Made by a program: the position numbers and the translations under genes. Shown here in pieces: positions 26,137 to 37,981 of a stretch of DNA of 64,000 bases. Under the pieces are notes generated by a model. It was not told where the DNA came from, searched no databases, and saw only the letters and a program-made list of their open reading frames with translations. Origin of the DNA: Ophioceras dolichostomum (taxonomy: Eukaryota > Ascomycota > Sordariomycetes > Magnaporthales > Ophioceraceae); the NCBI GenBank assembly GCA_003049485.1, contig PYST01000048.1:6096-70095 (forward strand), given 5' to 3'. Every line of letters begins with the position of its first letter. The stretch's first letter is position 1.

Positions 26137-29100
26137 GGTCGTGGTCTTCGCCGTTACCATCCTCGCCGCGCTGACGCTGCTCCGCCGCCTCGGGAGCCTC
26201 GCCGAACGCGCCGCTCCAGTCCGTGCCGTCCTTGGCTAGCCACTTCTCCTTGTCGCCGTCCGGGGCGGCGGCCAACACGTCGCGGCCCTGGGTCAGGGAC
26301 GCGTCGTGCATCTTCTGGATGTGCGGCGGCACGTCGCGCGTCACCTCCTCGGTGCGCACCCCTTCGGCGAAGCAGGCCTCCCAGCTCTCGATGGTCTCGC
26401 GCGAGTCGTTGTCGCTGACGAACTTGAGGTGGTCGCGGTCGGTGCCGGGCTTGAAGCGGCCGCGGAAGCGCACGCGGCCGAGCTCCTTGATGTCGATGTC
26501 CGGCACGGTGGCGCAGTTCTCCTCGGTGATGTAGTTCTGCGAGAGCCGCGTGCTGTTGTCGCAGCGCCACACGGGCAGGTCGAAGTCGCGCACCTCGTTG
26601 TCGGCCAGGTCCTGGAGCCAGAACACGGCGAAGGTGTCGGTGTGCCGCCGGCCGGACTGGATGAACTCCATGAAGACGGGGCTGCGGTAGCGGTAGCGGA
26701 CGGGCAGCCGGATCTTGGCCGCGTCGGCGCCCGCGGTCATGTCCCAGCGCAGCCCGCTGCTGCTGTTGCCATCGTCAAGCTGCGAGCAGGCGTCGCTCTT
26801 GAGCGTCGCCGTGCTGCCGCCCGTGCGGAAGCGGATCTTGACCTTGGCCGCCGGCGGGGCGTAGCCCGAAGTGGTGATGGTGTCGGAGAGGTACTCGAAG
26901 GTGCCGACGTCGCCGAAGCCGAGCTGGGTCGGGGGCAGCTTCAGCTCGACGGAGCGGAACAGAAGGCTGATGCGCACGCGGCCGAAGCCGATGCCGCCGT
27001 CAAGCGGGTACCAGCGCGTGCTCTGGCTGCTAGTCAGCAGCACGTCGGACAGCTTGAGCGACACGATGCCGATGATGGGGTCGTGCTGGCGGTTGCGCGA
27101 GTCGCGCACCGTGACCACGACGCAGCACGAGCGCCAGTCGCGCACGAAGCGCTCGGTGCCGGCCTCGAAGATAGGCTTAGACGACACCACCTTGGTGCGT
27201 GTCTTGTAGACGAGCTCGTCGTTGACCAGGATGGTGCAGTACGAGCTGGGCAGCCGCTTGCTCTGCTCCTCCTTCAGCTCGCCGGCCTCCGGGCGCGCCG
27301 GCTCGAACTCACGCCCGCGCTTCTTGGGCTTGCCGTCGGACCCGCGGACGTTGGCCAGCTCCAGGTTGACGATCTGGTGCACCACGACGCTGAGCACGCC
27401 GCTGGGCCACAGCGGGTCGGGCGGCGTGCGCACCACGGCCTGCTCCTCCAACGTCTCGGACACGCCGCGGTCGTCCTGCAGCTCCTTCTTGTCGCGCAGC
27501 TCGCGCGGCAGCGTCGGGTCGCGGCCGTCGGTCATCAGCGCCCGCCTGAACTGGGTCTTGCCGAAGAAGCCGACCTCCCAGATCAGCTCGCCTGGCATGG
27601 AGCTGCCGGCCTTGATGCCCATGAGCTTGGAGGTCTGCGGGAACATGCGGCCGGGGTGCTGGATCAGCTTCTGGATGCTCAGCTCGACCTTGCCGACCAC
27701 GTCGTCGGCCGACGAGCGGTCGCTGTCCCAGAGCTCGAGCGAGAGCTGCTCGTCGGCCTTGATGATATCAGGCGTCACGAGCAGAGCCGTCGACTCGGAA
27801 AAGACGGGGTTGAGGTCGTCCTGGATCACGCGGGTGCAGTACTGCGGCTTGCCGAACTTGGAGAAGGCCACGCAGATGTACGGGTCGGACCCACCGCCGG
27901 TGCTGCCGCGGCGGTCCTGCTTGCTCAGGCCGTTGGCGCGCAGGATGCGGATCCAGAGCACGCCGAGGGCCTGCGTCTCCTTCTTGATGTCGTCGCCCTG
28001 CAGCATCTTGCCGATGTCGAGGGTCAGAGACTTGGGCGCCACGTACATGCTGGCGGCCGCGGCGATGGCCCAGTTGACGAAGTTGGAGATGAGCGGGAGG
28101 TTGAGGATGTTGGCGCCCTTCTCGATCAGCGGCGTGCAGCTGGCCTCGACCTTGGGCAGGCCCATCAGGGTGAAGCTGAGCGTCTTGATGAACGGCGGGT
28201 TGGGCGCTAGCGAGACCCGTAGGCGACACGTGCATACCAGTCCGTTGAGCTCGACCCAGATCGGAAACGGCACCCCGAAGAGCCCCTTGACGCCCAGGTA
28301 GAAGACCAGCTGCATGCCCATGTTGCGGGCCGCCTTGGACGACACGTCGGCGGACGAGGGCAGGGCGTGGTAGGCCACCGTGGCCTCGAGGTTGTAGAAG
28401 TCGCCGCCCTCCTCATCGGCGGCCAGCTCCTGCGGGTCCTTGGTCTCGGCATCGCGCTTGCGGATCTCGTCCTTGAGATCCTGCACGTGGCTGTCGGGCA
28501 GGGCGCGGAGGCTCAGGATGCGCAGCGGGTTGCTGCCCTGCGAGATGTCGTTGACCTTGACGTTCTCGATCACGCCAGGCACGCTGGCCTGCATGACGTC
28601 CTCGAGCGTGTCGGCCACGCCGGCGAACATCTCCGGGTTGATCAGCCCCCAGATCAGGCCCAGGGCCGTGTTGAGCCACTCGACCGACTCCGGGATCAGG
28701 TTGACCACGGCCGTCTCGCCGCGCTTCTGCTCGCTGGACCACTCCATGTCGCGGCCCTGGCGCACGAGGTCCTTCATCCAGAGGAACACGCCCGAGGCGA
28801 CACACGCAGCCAGGGGCACGAGCCCCCAGAGGCTGGCACCCAGCATGCGGCCGAGGAAGATCATGGCCACGAAGATGCCGGCACACAGGACGTTGGCCCG
28901 CGCCTCTATCGCCGCAAACATGGGCTCGTAGCTGACCGATGGCGTCGGATGGAACAGCACGTTCGTCTTCTCGCCGTGGATTGGCACATCGCTGGTGCTG
29001 CCGGGCACAACCGGGTCTGGCGGCGCCGTGATGTCCTGATTGCGCCGGTACTCCTCGCCCGACTGCCGCGCCTCCGTCCGTACCGGCGTGTCTTTTCCGA

Positions 29101-29581
29101 GGTTGGCGTTGGGCACCGAGAGCTAAAACGGGAGACGTCACCAATGTTAGTCAAAAGTCCTGGCAGCGCCGTCCACAGCGCCGTCCCCAGGGTCCCCAGG
29201 TAAGTAAGTGCACTCCGTGGGGGTTGTGCGTAGAGGCCTCACCTTAGGGTCCTTCGCCTTCTTCATCAGCGAAGAGTCGATGTCGACGATCTCGACGTCG
29301 TTGCCAGTGACCGGGTCCCGGACAGTCCTCCGATTCTTGCCCATGCTTCTGCTCGACGCCATGTTGACGTGGTCCTCAGCCTCGCTGTTGTCATTCTTCT
29401 TGCCTTCTTTCTTCACCCCCTTCTTCGCCTCCGCAGCCGCCGCGCTGGCCTCGGCATCCAGGGCTGCATCGCGATCCTTTTTCTGACGGTCGAGGCTCTC
29501 CATGAACTGCTTAATGTTGGGGACCCTATTCGTGCCCGAGTAGTGCTGGCCCGAAGGCACCACCTGTTCCGTGGTATCCAT
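25589..29581 (-). CDS. ER-membrane SMP/C2-domain lipid-transfer protein (Mug190/tricalbin-like)
   Basis: Predicted membrane-contact-site lipid-transfer protein of the tricalbin/extended-synaptotagmin class, closest in layout to fungal Mug190. Three exons: 29243-29581, 25848-29122 and 25589-25703; 1242 residues. Residues 1-180 are polar and disordered. A double hydrophobic hairpin lies at about 190-228 (VLCAGIFVAMIFLG, then LVPLAACVASGVFLWM). The SMP domain runs from about 256 to 490 (VEWLNTALGLIWGLINPEMF is the family's typical opening). C2 domains begin at about 500 (LGVLWIRILRANGLS, with SDPYICVAF) and about 690 (GVLSVVVHQIVNLEL). Near the C-terminus is an Asp run. The last exon encodes KPMRNIQFAKDEATFAARR. 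It is easily missed because the apparent stop TGG-TAA is part of the splice donor TG|GTAAGG. Confidence 0.93.
26103..26135. repeat. (GTC)n microsatellite coding an aspartate run
   Basis: About eleven GTC units on the plus strand, i.e. GAC codons on the minus strand, coding the acidic run near the C-terminus of the SMP/C2 protein. Confidence 0.9.
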
Positions 29582-31120
29582 GGTCTTGTCTGGGGTTCCC
29601 AGTAGGTAGGTTTGTCGACTTGATGAACAACCTGTAGGAGCAGCTACCTAGGTAGGTAGCGACCGTGGCCACAGAGACACAGGCGAAGGCCCCCTTCTAT
29701 GCCTTTATTTCTTCTCACAGCGATGAGTCGGTGGGCCAACTGGGAAACTTTGGAAGCCAGGTTAAGTGAAAGAAAGGGAAGGAGAGGGAACGAGCGGTGA
29801 TGGTGGAAGGGGGGAGGGAAGGGGCTCTGGGGTAAACAGGTCACACATAAGGCATCCCAGTGAGTGAGCAAACAACGGCTCGTTCTGTATTTTTGCTATG
29901 GGAGTAGAGGATCGACTAGTGTTTAATGCCTCAGGTGCATGAGAGCTTTAGAGCTATACCAATTTCCCTGAGGACCGACCAAGTTTTCTACGTGATGCGG
30001 CTGCGTTTTTGTCCTGCTCTGGTGTTAGACCAGCGTTACTAGCAGGCACCACTGCTGGGCTTTCTTTGATCGATGACGGTGGTGGGAGGTGATGACGTCG
30101 ATAGCTTGCTTTCCAAGAACACCGCCGATCGCACTCCACCAATCAGGTTAACCCACGCCAGCCTGCCTATAGGTTAGTCAGGCTTTCTCTCTATGCTCTA
30201 TCATGTGCATGCTCATGTTTAGCTACTTGTATCTACCTCTGGGTGGTAGGGTGGGTCAGGGAGGTGTAGGTAGGTTGCAACTTGGCTCTCGGTACGGCTG
30301 GTGGAACATTCGTAAATTTTGAAAGTGTGGGCTGTCATTTTTCCAATCGTATCTCCCGTGTATCCTCATAACGGACTCGTAAGGTCCGATGAAGCCATCA
30401 TGGAAATGCTGAGAGGTTCAAGTGGAACGTAACGGAGGGCTCCTCGGAATGCCATTGGACCTTAAACTTTGAAGTCTCGTTGCAGAATGAAGTCGAAACC
30501 CGGGTAACATCTTTCTTTCTCGGCAGATCCTTGAACAGAGCATGAAAGGAACGTCGATCATTCATAGCTTGGGATCGCCATCAGCCTCTTGCGTAACCCG
30601 GAGATATACTCCAACCACGTCAGCTCGTCTTGGAATTGTGTCCTAGCTGGGCGAGATGGGAGGATGGACAGGTAGCTTGGCTGGAGATGTCTGGAATCAC
30701 GCTCTCGCCGTTCATGAGAGACACAATCGGGTTAAATCGCATGCAAAGTGGTGGTCCAGATGCGATCGCGAGCGAGTGGGTTGCATTCGAACAATAACTA
30801 ATATAACTTATCATTTTCATGCGGGTCATGGGCTCATGTATGGCCGTGATGCCTGACTACAGGTATGCAGGACTCTCCCAGCTACAGACGTTATACAAAT
30901 TCTCCAGCTTCCAATATGGTTTCAAAATGATGATGCGCCAAAACAATGCTGCTGTCCAGAAATGCAGGCAAATGCGTCACCAAAATCGCAACTACTTCTG
31001 CAGAAAACCAGACTCAAACTAATAATTTATTTCCTTCTCTTCTTTTCCTCTTCTCATTCTTGCAAGGGCACCTTCTCCTCGACCGTCGAAAATTTCTCGG
31101 CCAAGCCTTGGGGAGAAGCG
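29582..31120. other. Gene-free region upstream of SMP/C2 protein gene
   Basis: About 1.5 kb between the start of the lipid-transfer gene and the 3' end of the next minus-strand gene. It contains ACCTAGGTAGGTAG-type repeats (about 29644-29660 and 30267-30275) and only short unsupported frames. Confidence 0.55.
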
Positions 31121-32656
31121 CTAAGGAGCAATGAGGTCGGCGGGGATGGGGGTATCCCTCCTCATTCCCGGCTCCCCAACCAAATCTTCCGAGGCAAGCC
31201 TCGAGGAGCAGAGCCGCTTCCGGGTCAGCGTCGGCGTGATCAAGTCATACTCGGAGTCGCAAGGAGTCAGACCCCTATCGACGGCCTCCGACGTCACGCT
31301 GCTGATATCGGACATCTCCACGTCGTCGGCTGACTCGCACATCGACGACACCTGGCTGAAGTCCGATGACTCGATGCTCGGGGTGGGGATCTCCTCGGGT
31401 GCCTTCACTGCCAAGGCGGCCAATGTGTCGATCGACAGGGCGGGCATCGGCGTGAACGAGTTCCGTCCCAGCCCAGAAGACCTGGCAAGGCGCGACGGTC
31501 CGGGTCGTGGTGTAGAGACTTCCAATGGTGAGGCTACGATACCGCAGGCGGCAGCGGACGCCGCAGCATGAATGGCCGCAATGGCCGCACCGCTGGCCGC
31601 ATCCTCGGAACCCTCGTCCTCATCCTGACCGATCGTCCACACCCAACGCCGTTTCTTCTCCTTCCGCTTCCGCTTCCGGATTCCGCTGGGCGAGGAAACG
31701 GGCGAGGATGCAGCCAGACCCGCCATGCGTCGGCGCATCTCCTCGAAGGGGCCTGGGGTCTGGCCACCATCCCGGGTCTCGTCGCCCGTGTAGGCCATGG
31801 CCAGGTCGAGAACCATGTCGGTGCCCGCCTCAACGCTCTCGCCGCCCGATGGGGAGTATGGCGACGCCTCCTCGCACAGCAGGTCGATGTGGGATTTGGT
31901 GTACTTGTGGGTCGTAATGGTCTGGGTCAGAGGGCTGTTGTATCCAACTCTTCTGGCGGCCTTCTCCTGGAGGCGGAGAGACTGCCGCCGTGGCGACAGG
32001 GGTGATCGCTCTAGCATCTGCGGTAGCGGCGAGTTACGCAGGATGCTGTGGAGCGAGCCAGGATGCGTATACGGGGCGGCGTGCCTGCCGAAGCCGCTGC
32101 CAGCAGGGGCAGTCCGTCGGCGAGTCGGAACGTGAGGCGACATGAGGAGTGGAACGTCGTTGTACGTTTGCGTGGTGGCGGAGGCCGTATTCTTAGAAGT
32201 GTCCTGGACGGAGAAGGTGAAGACCTTCGGATCGACGGCAGAGTCTACAGGGCCAGCTGACAGCGGTGGTGTTGCCGTCATGGTGCTGGGGAACCTGATC
32301 TCGGTATAGACGGCGGGCGATAGCGGCTGAGCGGTCAACGGCGTCTCCGGAAACGCCGTGGCCACATATGGCGTCTGCACATGTGTGATCGGTCCTTGGA
32401 TGCTCGCTCCTGTTTGGAGCTTGAGAGGCTGGCCCCTCGCCGTCGTCTTGATGGCAGTCAAGGGCTCCGATGCCACCGGCGTCGATCGACCGATGGCGGT
32501 GACGTACACATTGGACAGGGTGTTGAACGAGGTGGGAGACCTTGGGTTGACGGCCGCGGCCAGGGTTCGCGAGGTGCGCACCGTGGGCCCGTTGGATATA
32601 GCCTTGATCTGGAGGGAGAGCCTTGGCCTCTTTGGCGGGCTGTCGGGAGTCGACAT
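31121..32656 (-). CDS. Uncharacterised Ser/Pro/Thr-rich, largely disordered protein
   Basis: One uninterrupted frame of 511 residues from the ATG at 32656 (MSTPDSPPKRPRLSLQIKAI). Most of the protein is low in hydrophobics and rich in S/T/P. It contains an early basic PPKRPRL and a strongly basic cluster RKRKRKEKKRRWVWTIG at about residue 345, followed at once by an acidic DEDEGSED patch. These look like nuclear-localisation-type signals, so a nuclear or regulatory protein is plausible. Other ordered-looking segments are KSHIDLLCEEASPYSP and TDMVLDLAMAYTGDE. The TP/SP dipeptides are frequent, consistent with proline-directed phosphorylation. I do not recognise a named family. The original frame extends to a non-ATG codon 12 residues earlier, which I discounted. 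Confidence 0.75.
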   Translation of the reverse strand: MSTPDSPPKRPRLSLQIKAISNGPTVRTSRTLAAAVNPRSPTSFNTLSNVYVTAIGRSTPVASEPLTAIKTTARGQPLKLQTGASIQGPITHVQTPYVATAFPETPLTAQPLSPAVYTEIRFPSTMTATPPLSAGPVDSAVDPKVFTFSVQDTSKNTASATTQTYNDVPLLMSPHVPTRRRTAPAGSGFGRHAAPYTHPGSLHSILRNSPLPQMLERSPLSPRRQSLRLQEKAARRVGYNSPLTQTITTHKYTKSHIDLLCEEASPYSPSGGESVEAGTDMVLDLAMAYTGDETRDGGQTPGPFEEMRRRMAGLAASSPVSSPSGIRKRKRKEKKRRWVWTIGQDEDEGSEDAASGAAIAAIHAAASAAACGIVASPLEVSTPRPGPSRLARSSGLGRNSFTPMPALSIDTLAALAVKAPEEIPTPSIESSDFSQVSSMCESADDVEMSDISSVTSEAVDRGLTPCDSEYDLITPTLTRKRLCSSRLASEDLVGEPGMRRDTPIPADLIAP

Positions 32657-35600
32657 CGTCTCGGTTCTCTCTTGATAGACATACACTCTCACCGGGAGAG
32701 CAGCGTCCTCGTATTAAATGTAGAAAATAAGGGGGAAGAGGAGAGCTTGTCCTCGGGAGGCTTGATGCACTGGCGTGCGAGCCTGCCGGCTGGGGACACT
32801 CAAATTCAGGCCGAGACGGGAACACAGAAGAAGAAACACGAGAAACAGACGTGAGAGCACAGGAGGGCAATAGTCGACAAGAGACAACCAAGAGGGGGTG
32901 GGCGGCTATATAGAAACGGGAGAGGAGAAGCACATAGGGCAATTGATGGATGGGCGGCTGTTGTTTGTGCTTTGCGTGGCTTGCCCTGTCTGGCTGGCTG
33001 GCCTCCCCCTGTTGGCCAGAGAGTGGAAGAACTCAGAAGCGCCAGGGTCTGTCGCTGTGGGTCCGAATGCAAAAGGACACTGGTCTACAGGCACTGTGGC
33101 GCTTGACGCAGTCGACTATCGAGAGGGCAGTGCGAGAGGGCGAAAGACGGAGAGGGGGATAGAAGCGGAGAGGAGAGTGAGAGGTGGAAGCGAGCAAAAT
33201 GAGTATTACTGAGTAGAGAAGAGCGAGAGTGGACAGGACAGAACAGGCCGGCTGGCTTGGCTTTCAAGTAAGAAGGATTTGGGGCAGCAGCGAGAGGAAG
33301 ACAAACAAGCGAGCAGGGCGGGGGAAAGCAGCCGGATCTCACTCTCGTGTGGTAGGTGGATGGGTGGTGGATGGGTGGTGGATGGGTGGGTAGTTTGAAT
33401 GGATGGATGGACATGTGTACGGGATATGAATGGGTGATCACTTCTTTTTGGTCACAGGCATTCAACTGGGCACCTACATATGTACGGGCTTCGAATAATT
33501 GATCAGCCTCCCTATAAACGTCCTTCTCCGAAATACATAGACATGCCCTGCGTCTCCTGCGAGGGACCGACCAGGGGAGGGAGGGAATGTGCGGACGAAG
33601 GACGAGGAGCAAGAAAGCACCCACGCGTGACTGAGTGCAGGACGCTGGCGGCACTCCTCCCATGTTTGTTGGTGGAAGTTGGCGCAAGCGCTTCAATCCC
33701 TGCCAGCCAGGGTTCCATTGCGCGAAAAATGGTCCAATCAGCCCGACCAGCCCCGGACAATTAGGCGCATGCGAGCAGGGGGGCGCTCATATCACACGGC
33801 GTCTATTTCTCTATTCGTCTATTTGGTCGATGGCTGCTAGTCGGTCTCTTGCAGTCGGGGCGACCTCCAATCTCCATTGCTCTGCATTATTGACGAGACA
33901 CCCAATCCCATTGCACCGTAACCCTCCATTCCAGTCTTGTTCCGCACAGAAACACTGCTCTTCCCTCCCCTCGGCAGCATTTGGCTCAGCAGCATCCGCT
34001 CAGCACACTCATCATCATCTTCATCACCGCCGTCGTCGGGCAGCCGGTCCTCTGCATTCGGACTAGACCGGATCCCTCTGCAACTCTGGGAATTTCCAGA
34101 ACATTTCATCACACTCCGTGGCGGTGAGCCATTCCAAACGCGGATGTCGGATCCCCTGCTCCTCCGGCGATATTATTGACGAAGATCAATTGGCTTCGGC
34201 CCAGCGAATTTCCCGGCCTTCAAGCCTCGATCCATGCACAGAGAGGAGAGAGATGATGGGTCATTACTAACAAGAGCATTTTTAATTCCTCGAATATTTT
34301 TATGGCTCTTTTTCTCCCCCTCCCCTCCTCCCTCTTTGTTCTTTTTCTTCGCCGCTGATGAGCCGGTGAGAAACAAGGGAATTACGTAGTACGATAATGT
34401 CTATCATTAGCAGCTGTCGCCTGTTGTGTGCAGTCTGGTAATGTCAATTCTGTGTGTGTGCGGAGGTATTTTTGCCCACCCACGTCAGCCGCTTCCTCCC
34501 AAAACGGCACCACGAAGGATCAAGCGAAAAGTCCAAAGCACACAGTGGCTTGCACGGCCTCAATCGAAGAGTGAGCACAAAATGGACCAAATAGGAACCT
34601 AGCCTCCGCGGTCGTGGTGGCATCGAAGACTTTCCTCAGGGTCCTGCCAGATCCAATCTCCTCCTTCTTGATCGGATCCCATCAATAACTCCATGTAGGT
34701 GTCTACCTACTTTGCGCTCTTGACACCTATTCTGGTAGGTACACGTAGCTTATGTGAAAAGGTTCGGTCGCGGGACTGCGCGGTGATGGACAACCAAGGG
34801 AAAGTCGTGCTAGGAACCTTGGAGAAATAAGCGCGCGTGAAGCGCGGAAACAAGGTCTGTGCGGGGGAAAAGCGAGGGATACCGACTGGCTGGAACCCTT
34901 GTTCAGTCCGGGTTGGGGCCTCGAACAGGATCTCTCGAGGAACAAGGAAACACAAAACTCTGACCCTTGACAACCTCGACGAAACATTGTTTGGCAGCAA
35001 CTCGTGTCGTAATTCGGAAGTACCACTACTGAACCATCTGTTTCTCTGACGCAAACGGGAGAGAAATTTGCAATTTCTCCTGGCAAGAACAAGTTGAACT
35101 GATCCTCGAGCCCATCCGGCCATCTATCGAAGTTGCCCAGGTATCTCATGCACTCCGTCCACAATGACACCGCTTAAGTGTCCTGTGGATGCTCTAGCAT
35201 ATCTCCGCTAGATTCCTTAGCTAAGAGATAATATCAAAACTGAAAACTCAAGAGAATCAAGCGCTCACTTGTCACTTCTTCACCGAGCAAGGAACCTGAG
35301 CGAAGATGGGCCATATCGCCTCAGGTCGCCTCTGTCGCGTCTGTTTGTCGCATGTCGATATGCCTCGGAACCTGCGGCGTATTCTCTCGGTCCTCGTCTT
35401 TCCGTTACCTGCCTGGCGATGCTTGGAAAGAAGACCTTTGGGAAGGAGACCTGCTGGCCTTGCAGATACGCGGTCATCTTCGTACGATAAAAGCCTTGGG
35501 AATAGACGTGAATAAAAGCCTGCATTTTATTATTGTGGTTGTAAGCATCTATCTATGGAGACGAGGACATGGCGAGTATTCGAATAGAATCAGGTACATA

Positions 35601-36488
35601 GGTACGTAGGTAGATGCCTACAAATGAACCTCAGTGGTTCAATATTGACATGTCTTTGATAATACAACTTCAAACCCAGATACGTATTTCGTTGGTACTA
35701 ACTTGCTAGGAGCATATGTAGGTCATCCATCTTCCATGTCGATCATATAAACCTACCATACAGGCGTTACAACAACCGGCGATCTCGAGTGGGCGATGGA
35801 CCACCGTACTCGTCATGGAAGACTGACAGTGACACCTGTTGTCTGGAGCAGCGTGGCTATCTCCGGCTGACAGGCGAGGGTGCACGAGCGCCGTCAAGGC
35901 GTACGAACTTGGCCGTCCACGGTGCCACAAAAAGCGAGACTTGCCCGTTGCTTGTCAATGTGACAGTTCAATCTACCGCATCACACAAAACTGCTAGCTA
36001 GAGCGGAAGACAGGGACGAATTGTGCTTTACACATCTCGTTGCCTGCTAGGTAATTGGAAAGTGTAGTTATACACGTGAGATCCGTTATACAGCATTACG
36101 ATCGTTGGCTCGACACAGATGACGAGCATATATTGCAAGTAATTCGCCCAACAGCCATGTCGGCAGGTAGGTCGAGGCCCCCTGAACAAGAACAACGCCG
36201 GGACTCCTGAGGCTGGCGACGACGTCGACTAAGGGCACAAAAACCCAAACCATAATCGATCATGATGGAAAGCCACACCTCCCCTCCCTGGTCCATTCAG
36301 AAGCGTCAACGCCTCCAATCCCTGGAGCATTAACGCCTTCCATTTTTTCCTACCCGGCCGACCCCATACATATAACAAATGCCCTTCCCTGCGGTTCCCG
36401 TCCGATGGCATGGGAATAGTGCCGTGCGGCCAACCCCTGCCGGCTAGGGCCGAGCCTGTGAATACCTCCTGGCCTCATAAGTGTAGGG
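32657..36488. other. 3.8 kb gene-free region
   Basis: It contains the promoter/5' UTR of the disordered-protein gene (GA/CT-rich, 32700-33300) and the 3' side of the bHLH gene. It also has an 11-bp minisatellite (33356-33390) and T/C-rich low-complexity DNA at about 34300-34350. The longest frames (about 100-200 codons, e.g. minus strand 33085-33696 and 34727-35170) begin with TTG/GTG, are simple-sequence-like and have no domain. No gene supported. Confidence 0.5.
33356..33390. repeat. 11-bp minisatellite GTGGTGGATGG
   Basis: Three near-perfect tandem units, the first truncated, followed by GATGGATGGATGG-like degenerate copies to about 33412. Confidence 0.75.
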
Positions 36489-37981
36489 TCATACAGCCAG
36501 GCCAGCCATTTGCCTCAACTCTTCATTGCCCCTCATTATCTCCTCTAGCCAGTCTGCGGCCATCGAGAGCATGGTGCTTTTGCTGAAGCCGCCGCCCTTG
36601 AGGCCGGGGACAAGGTCGCAGAGGTCGTCAAAGCCCTCCTTGATCAGAGTCCTCCGCTTCTGCTCACTCTTAATGTGATTCTCCCTCTTCTGCTCCTCCG
36701 TGAGGTTTTCCCTCGAGGGTTTGGGGACGCCGTTCGCGTTGGACTTGCGACGCTTGCCTGAGCTCTCCGAGGGCGGTGTCGTGGAGACGTCGACCTTGGA
36801 TTTTCGCTTCCGGGCTGTCTTCGGGGCCGCAGTGGACGGGGTGGGCAGCTCATCATCGTCGTCGTCCTCGGCATCGTCCTTCACCTTGCTGCTCCTCCGC
36901 CGTTTCCGGGCCGGGCCGTGGGAGTCGGGGTCGGGCTTGATCGGGGTCGACTGGACTCTCGTCTTCAGATTTAGGGGCGACGAGTCCCCATTCATGGCGG
37001 GACTGGGCGGCCGGGTGGTGGCTGCGCTCCGGCTGACTTCAAGACATTCGATGTACTTGAGGCGCTCGTTTTCTAACGCTTCCCCGGTCTCTTTCGTGGA
37101 GTGTGGCACGAATCCAACCTTGTTGAAGCTCTCGTCGGAGCCCCAGCGGACCTCCACGGCTGGTGGGTTGTTAGGCCGCGGGGTAGGCTGTCGCACCGCA
37201 GCAGCGCCGCCGAACATCATGTCCGCGAATGTACTGTCGTGGTCCTCGTGAGGGCTCATTAGGTGTGACTGTTGGCCACGTCGTCCATTTCCTGAGTGAC
37301 CCCTGAAGTCGACCACGCCTTGGTGGTGTCTGAGGTGGTCGGCTGGCGCCGCACCCATCGGGATGGTTCGATTGTACATTGGTTCATGATTACCTCCATG
37401 CGGGGCATGTGCCCTCGGCAAGGAGCCATTCTGAAGAAGAGTAGCGGCAGCGAGAACGTCTGCTGATGCATGCTCCAAATTCGGAGGTGGATGAGGACCC
37501 ATCGAGGGAGCTGGTGGCGGTGGAGGAGGCGGAGGGGGTGGCATCAAAGAAGCAGGACTTGATAGCGGCTCAGGGAAAGTCACATTCGGGAGCCCATGTA
37601 TTGGGGACCCGAGTGGCGCGTTGGACTGCTGCCCAAATGAGGTCGCTGTTCCCATGAACTGAGGGGGCAGGCTCAACCAGTCCTCGCTGAAATTGAGGCC
37701 CTCCCCAAAGTTCCCGAACTGATCCGATGTCATGTTATCGAAAAAGCTGTTGAGCAGTCTCGCGTCATTTTCGTTTAACAAGGGAGCGCCGGGGGCGGGC
37801 TCGGGTGCCTCGAGGAAGAAGAAATCCTGGGATGAGGGATCGAGTGTATCTGGTTGAACATGAGGATCAGCGGAGGGTCCCTCCCGGTATGTAGCGAAAA
37901 GGTGAAGCAACTGCAAACGACGGCGACCGGCGACTTACATCCGAATGGAAGATCGGGATCTGACGGCTGCGTCGAACCCAT
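36489..37981 (-). CDS. bHLH transcription factor
   Basis: Nuclear DNA-binding regulator expected to bind E-boxes as a dimer. Two exons, 37939-37981 (MGSTQPSDPDLPFG) and 36489-37849; 467 residues. The intron is 89 nt: GTAAGT donor and the AACCAG acceptor at 37850. The nearer TTTGCAG would give an intron of only 28 nt. The bHLH domain is near the C-terminus (about residues 400-460): basic region ENHIKSEQKRRTLIKEGF, helix 1 to loop FDDLCDLVPGLKGGGFSKS, and helix 2 TMLSMAADWLEEIMRGN. The E and RR of the basic region are those that contact E-box DNA. The rest is disordered, with a polyproline run (about residues 120-130), an Asp run and a basic ARKRRRSSK cluster. I infer relation to fungal HLH factors annotated as GlcD-gamma-like, but not its targets. 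Confidence 0.88.

Noticed and set aside
26306..28210. 634-codon open frame on the plus strand opposite the SMP/C2 protein gene
   Set aside because: It is an antisense shadow: GC-rich codons of the real minus-strand gene avoid stops on the other strand. Composition (V/L/G/A/D/H rich, no domain) and the perfect fit of the minus-strand family exclude it.
34727..35170. 147-codon minus-strand frame in the long gene-free region
   Set aside because: No domain, two overlapping frames of similar length on the same strand, no convincing ATG; typical of random sequence.
37917..37938. 28-nt intron in the bHLH gene ending at TTTGCAG
   Set aside because: Too short for a spliceosomal intron in fungi; the acceptor at 37850 gives 89 nt and keeps phase.
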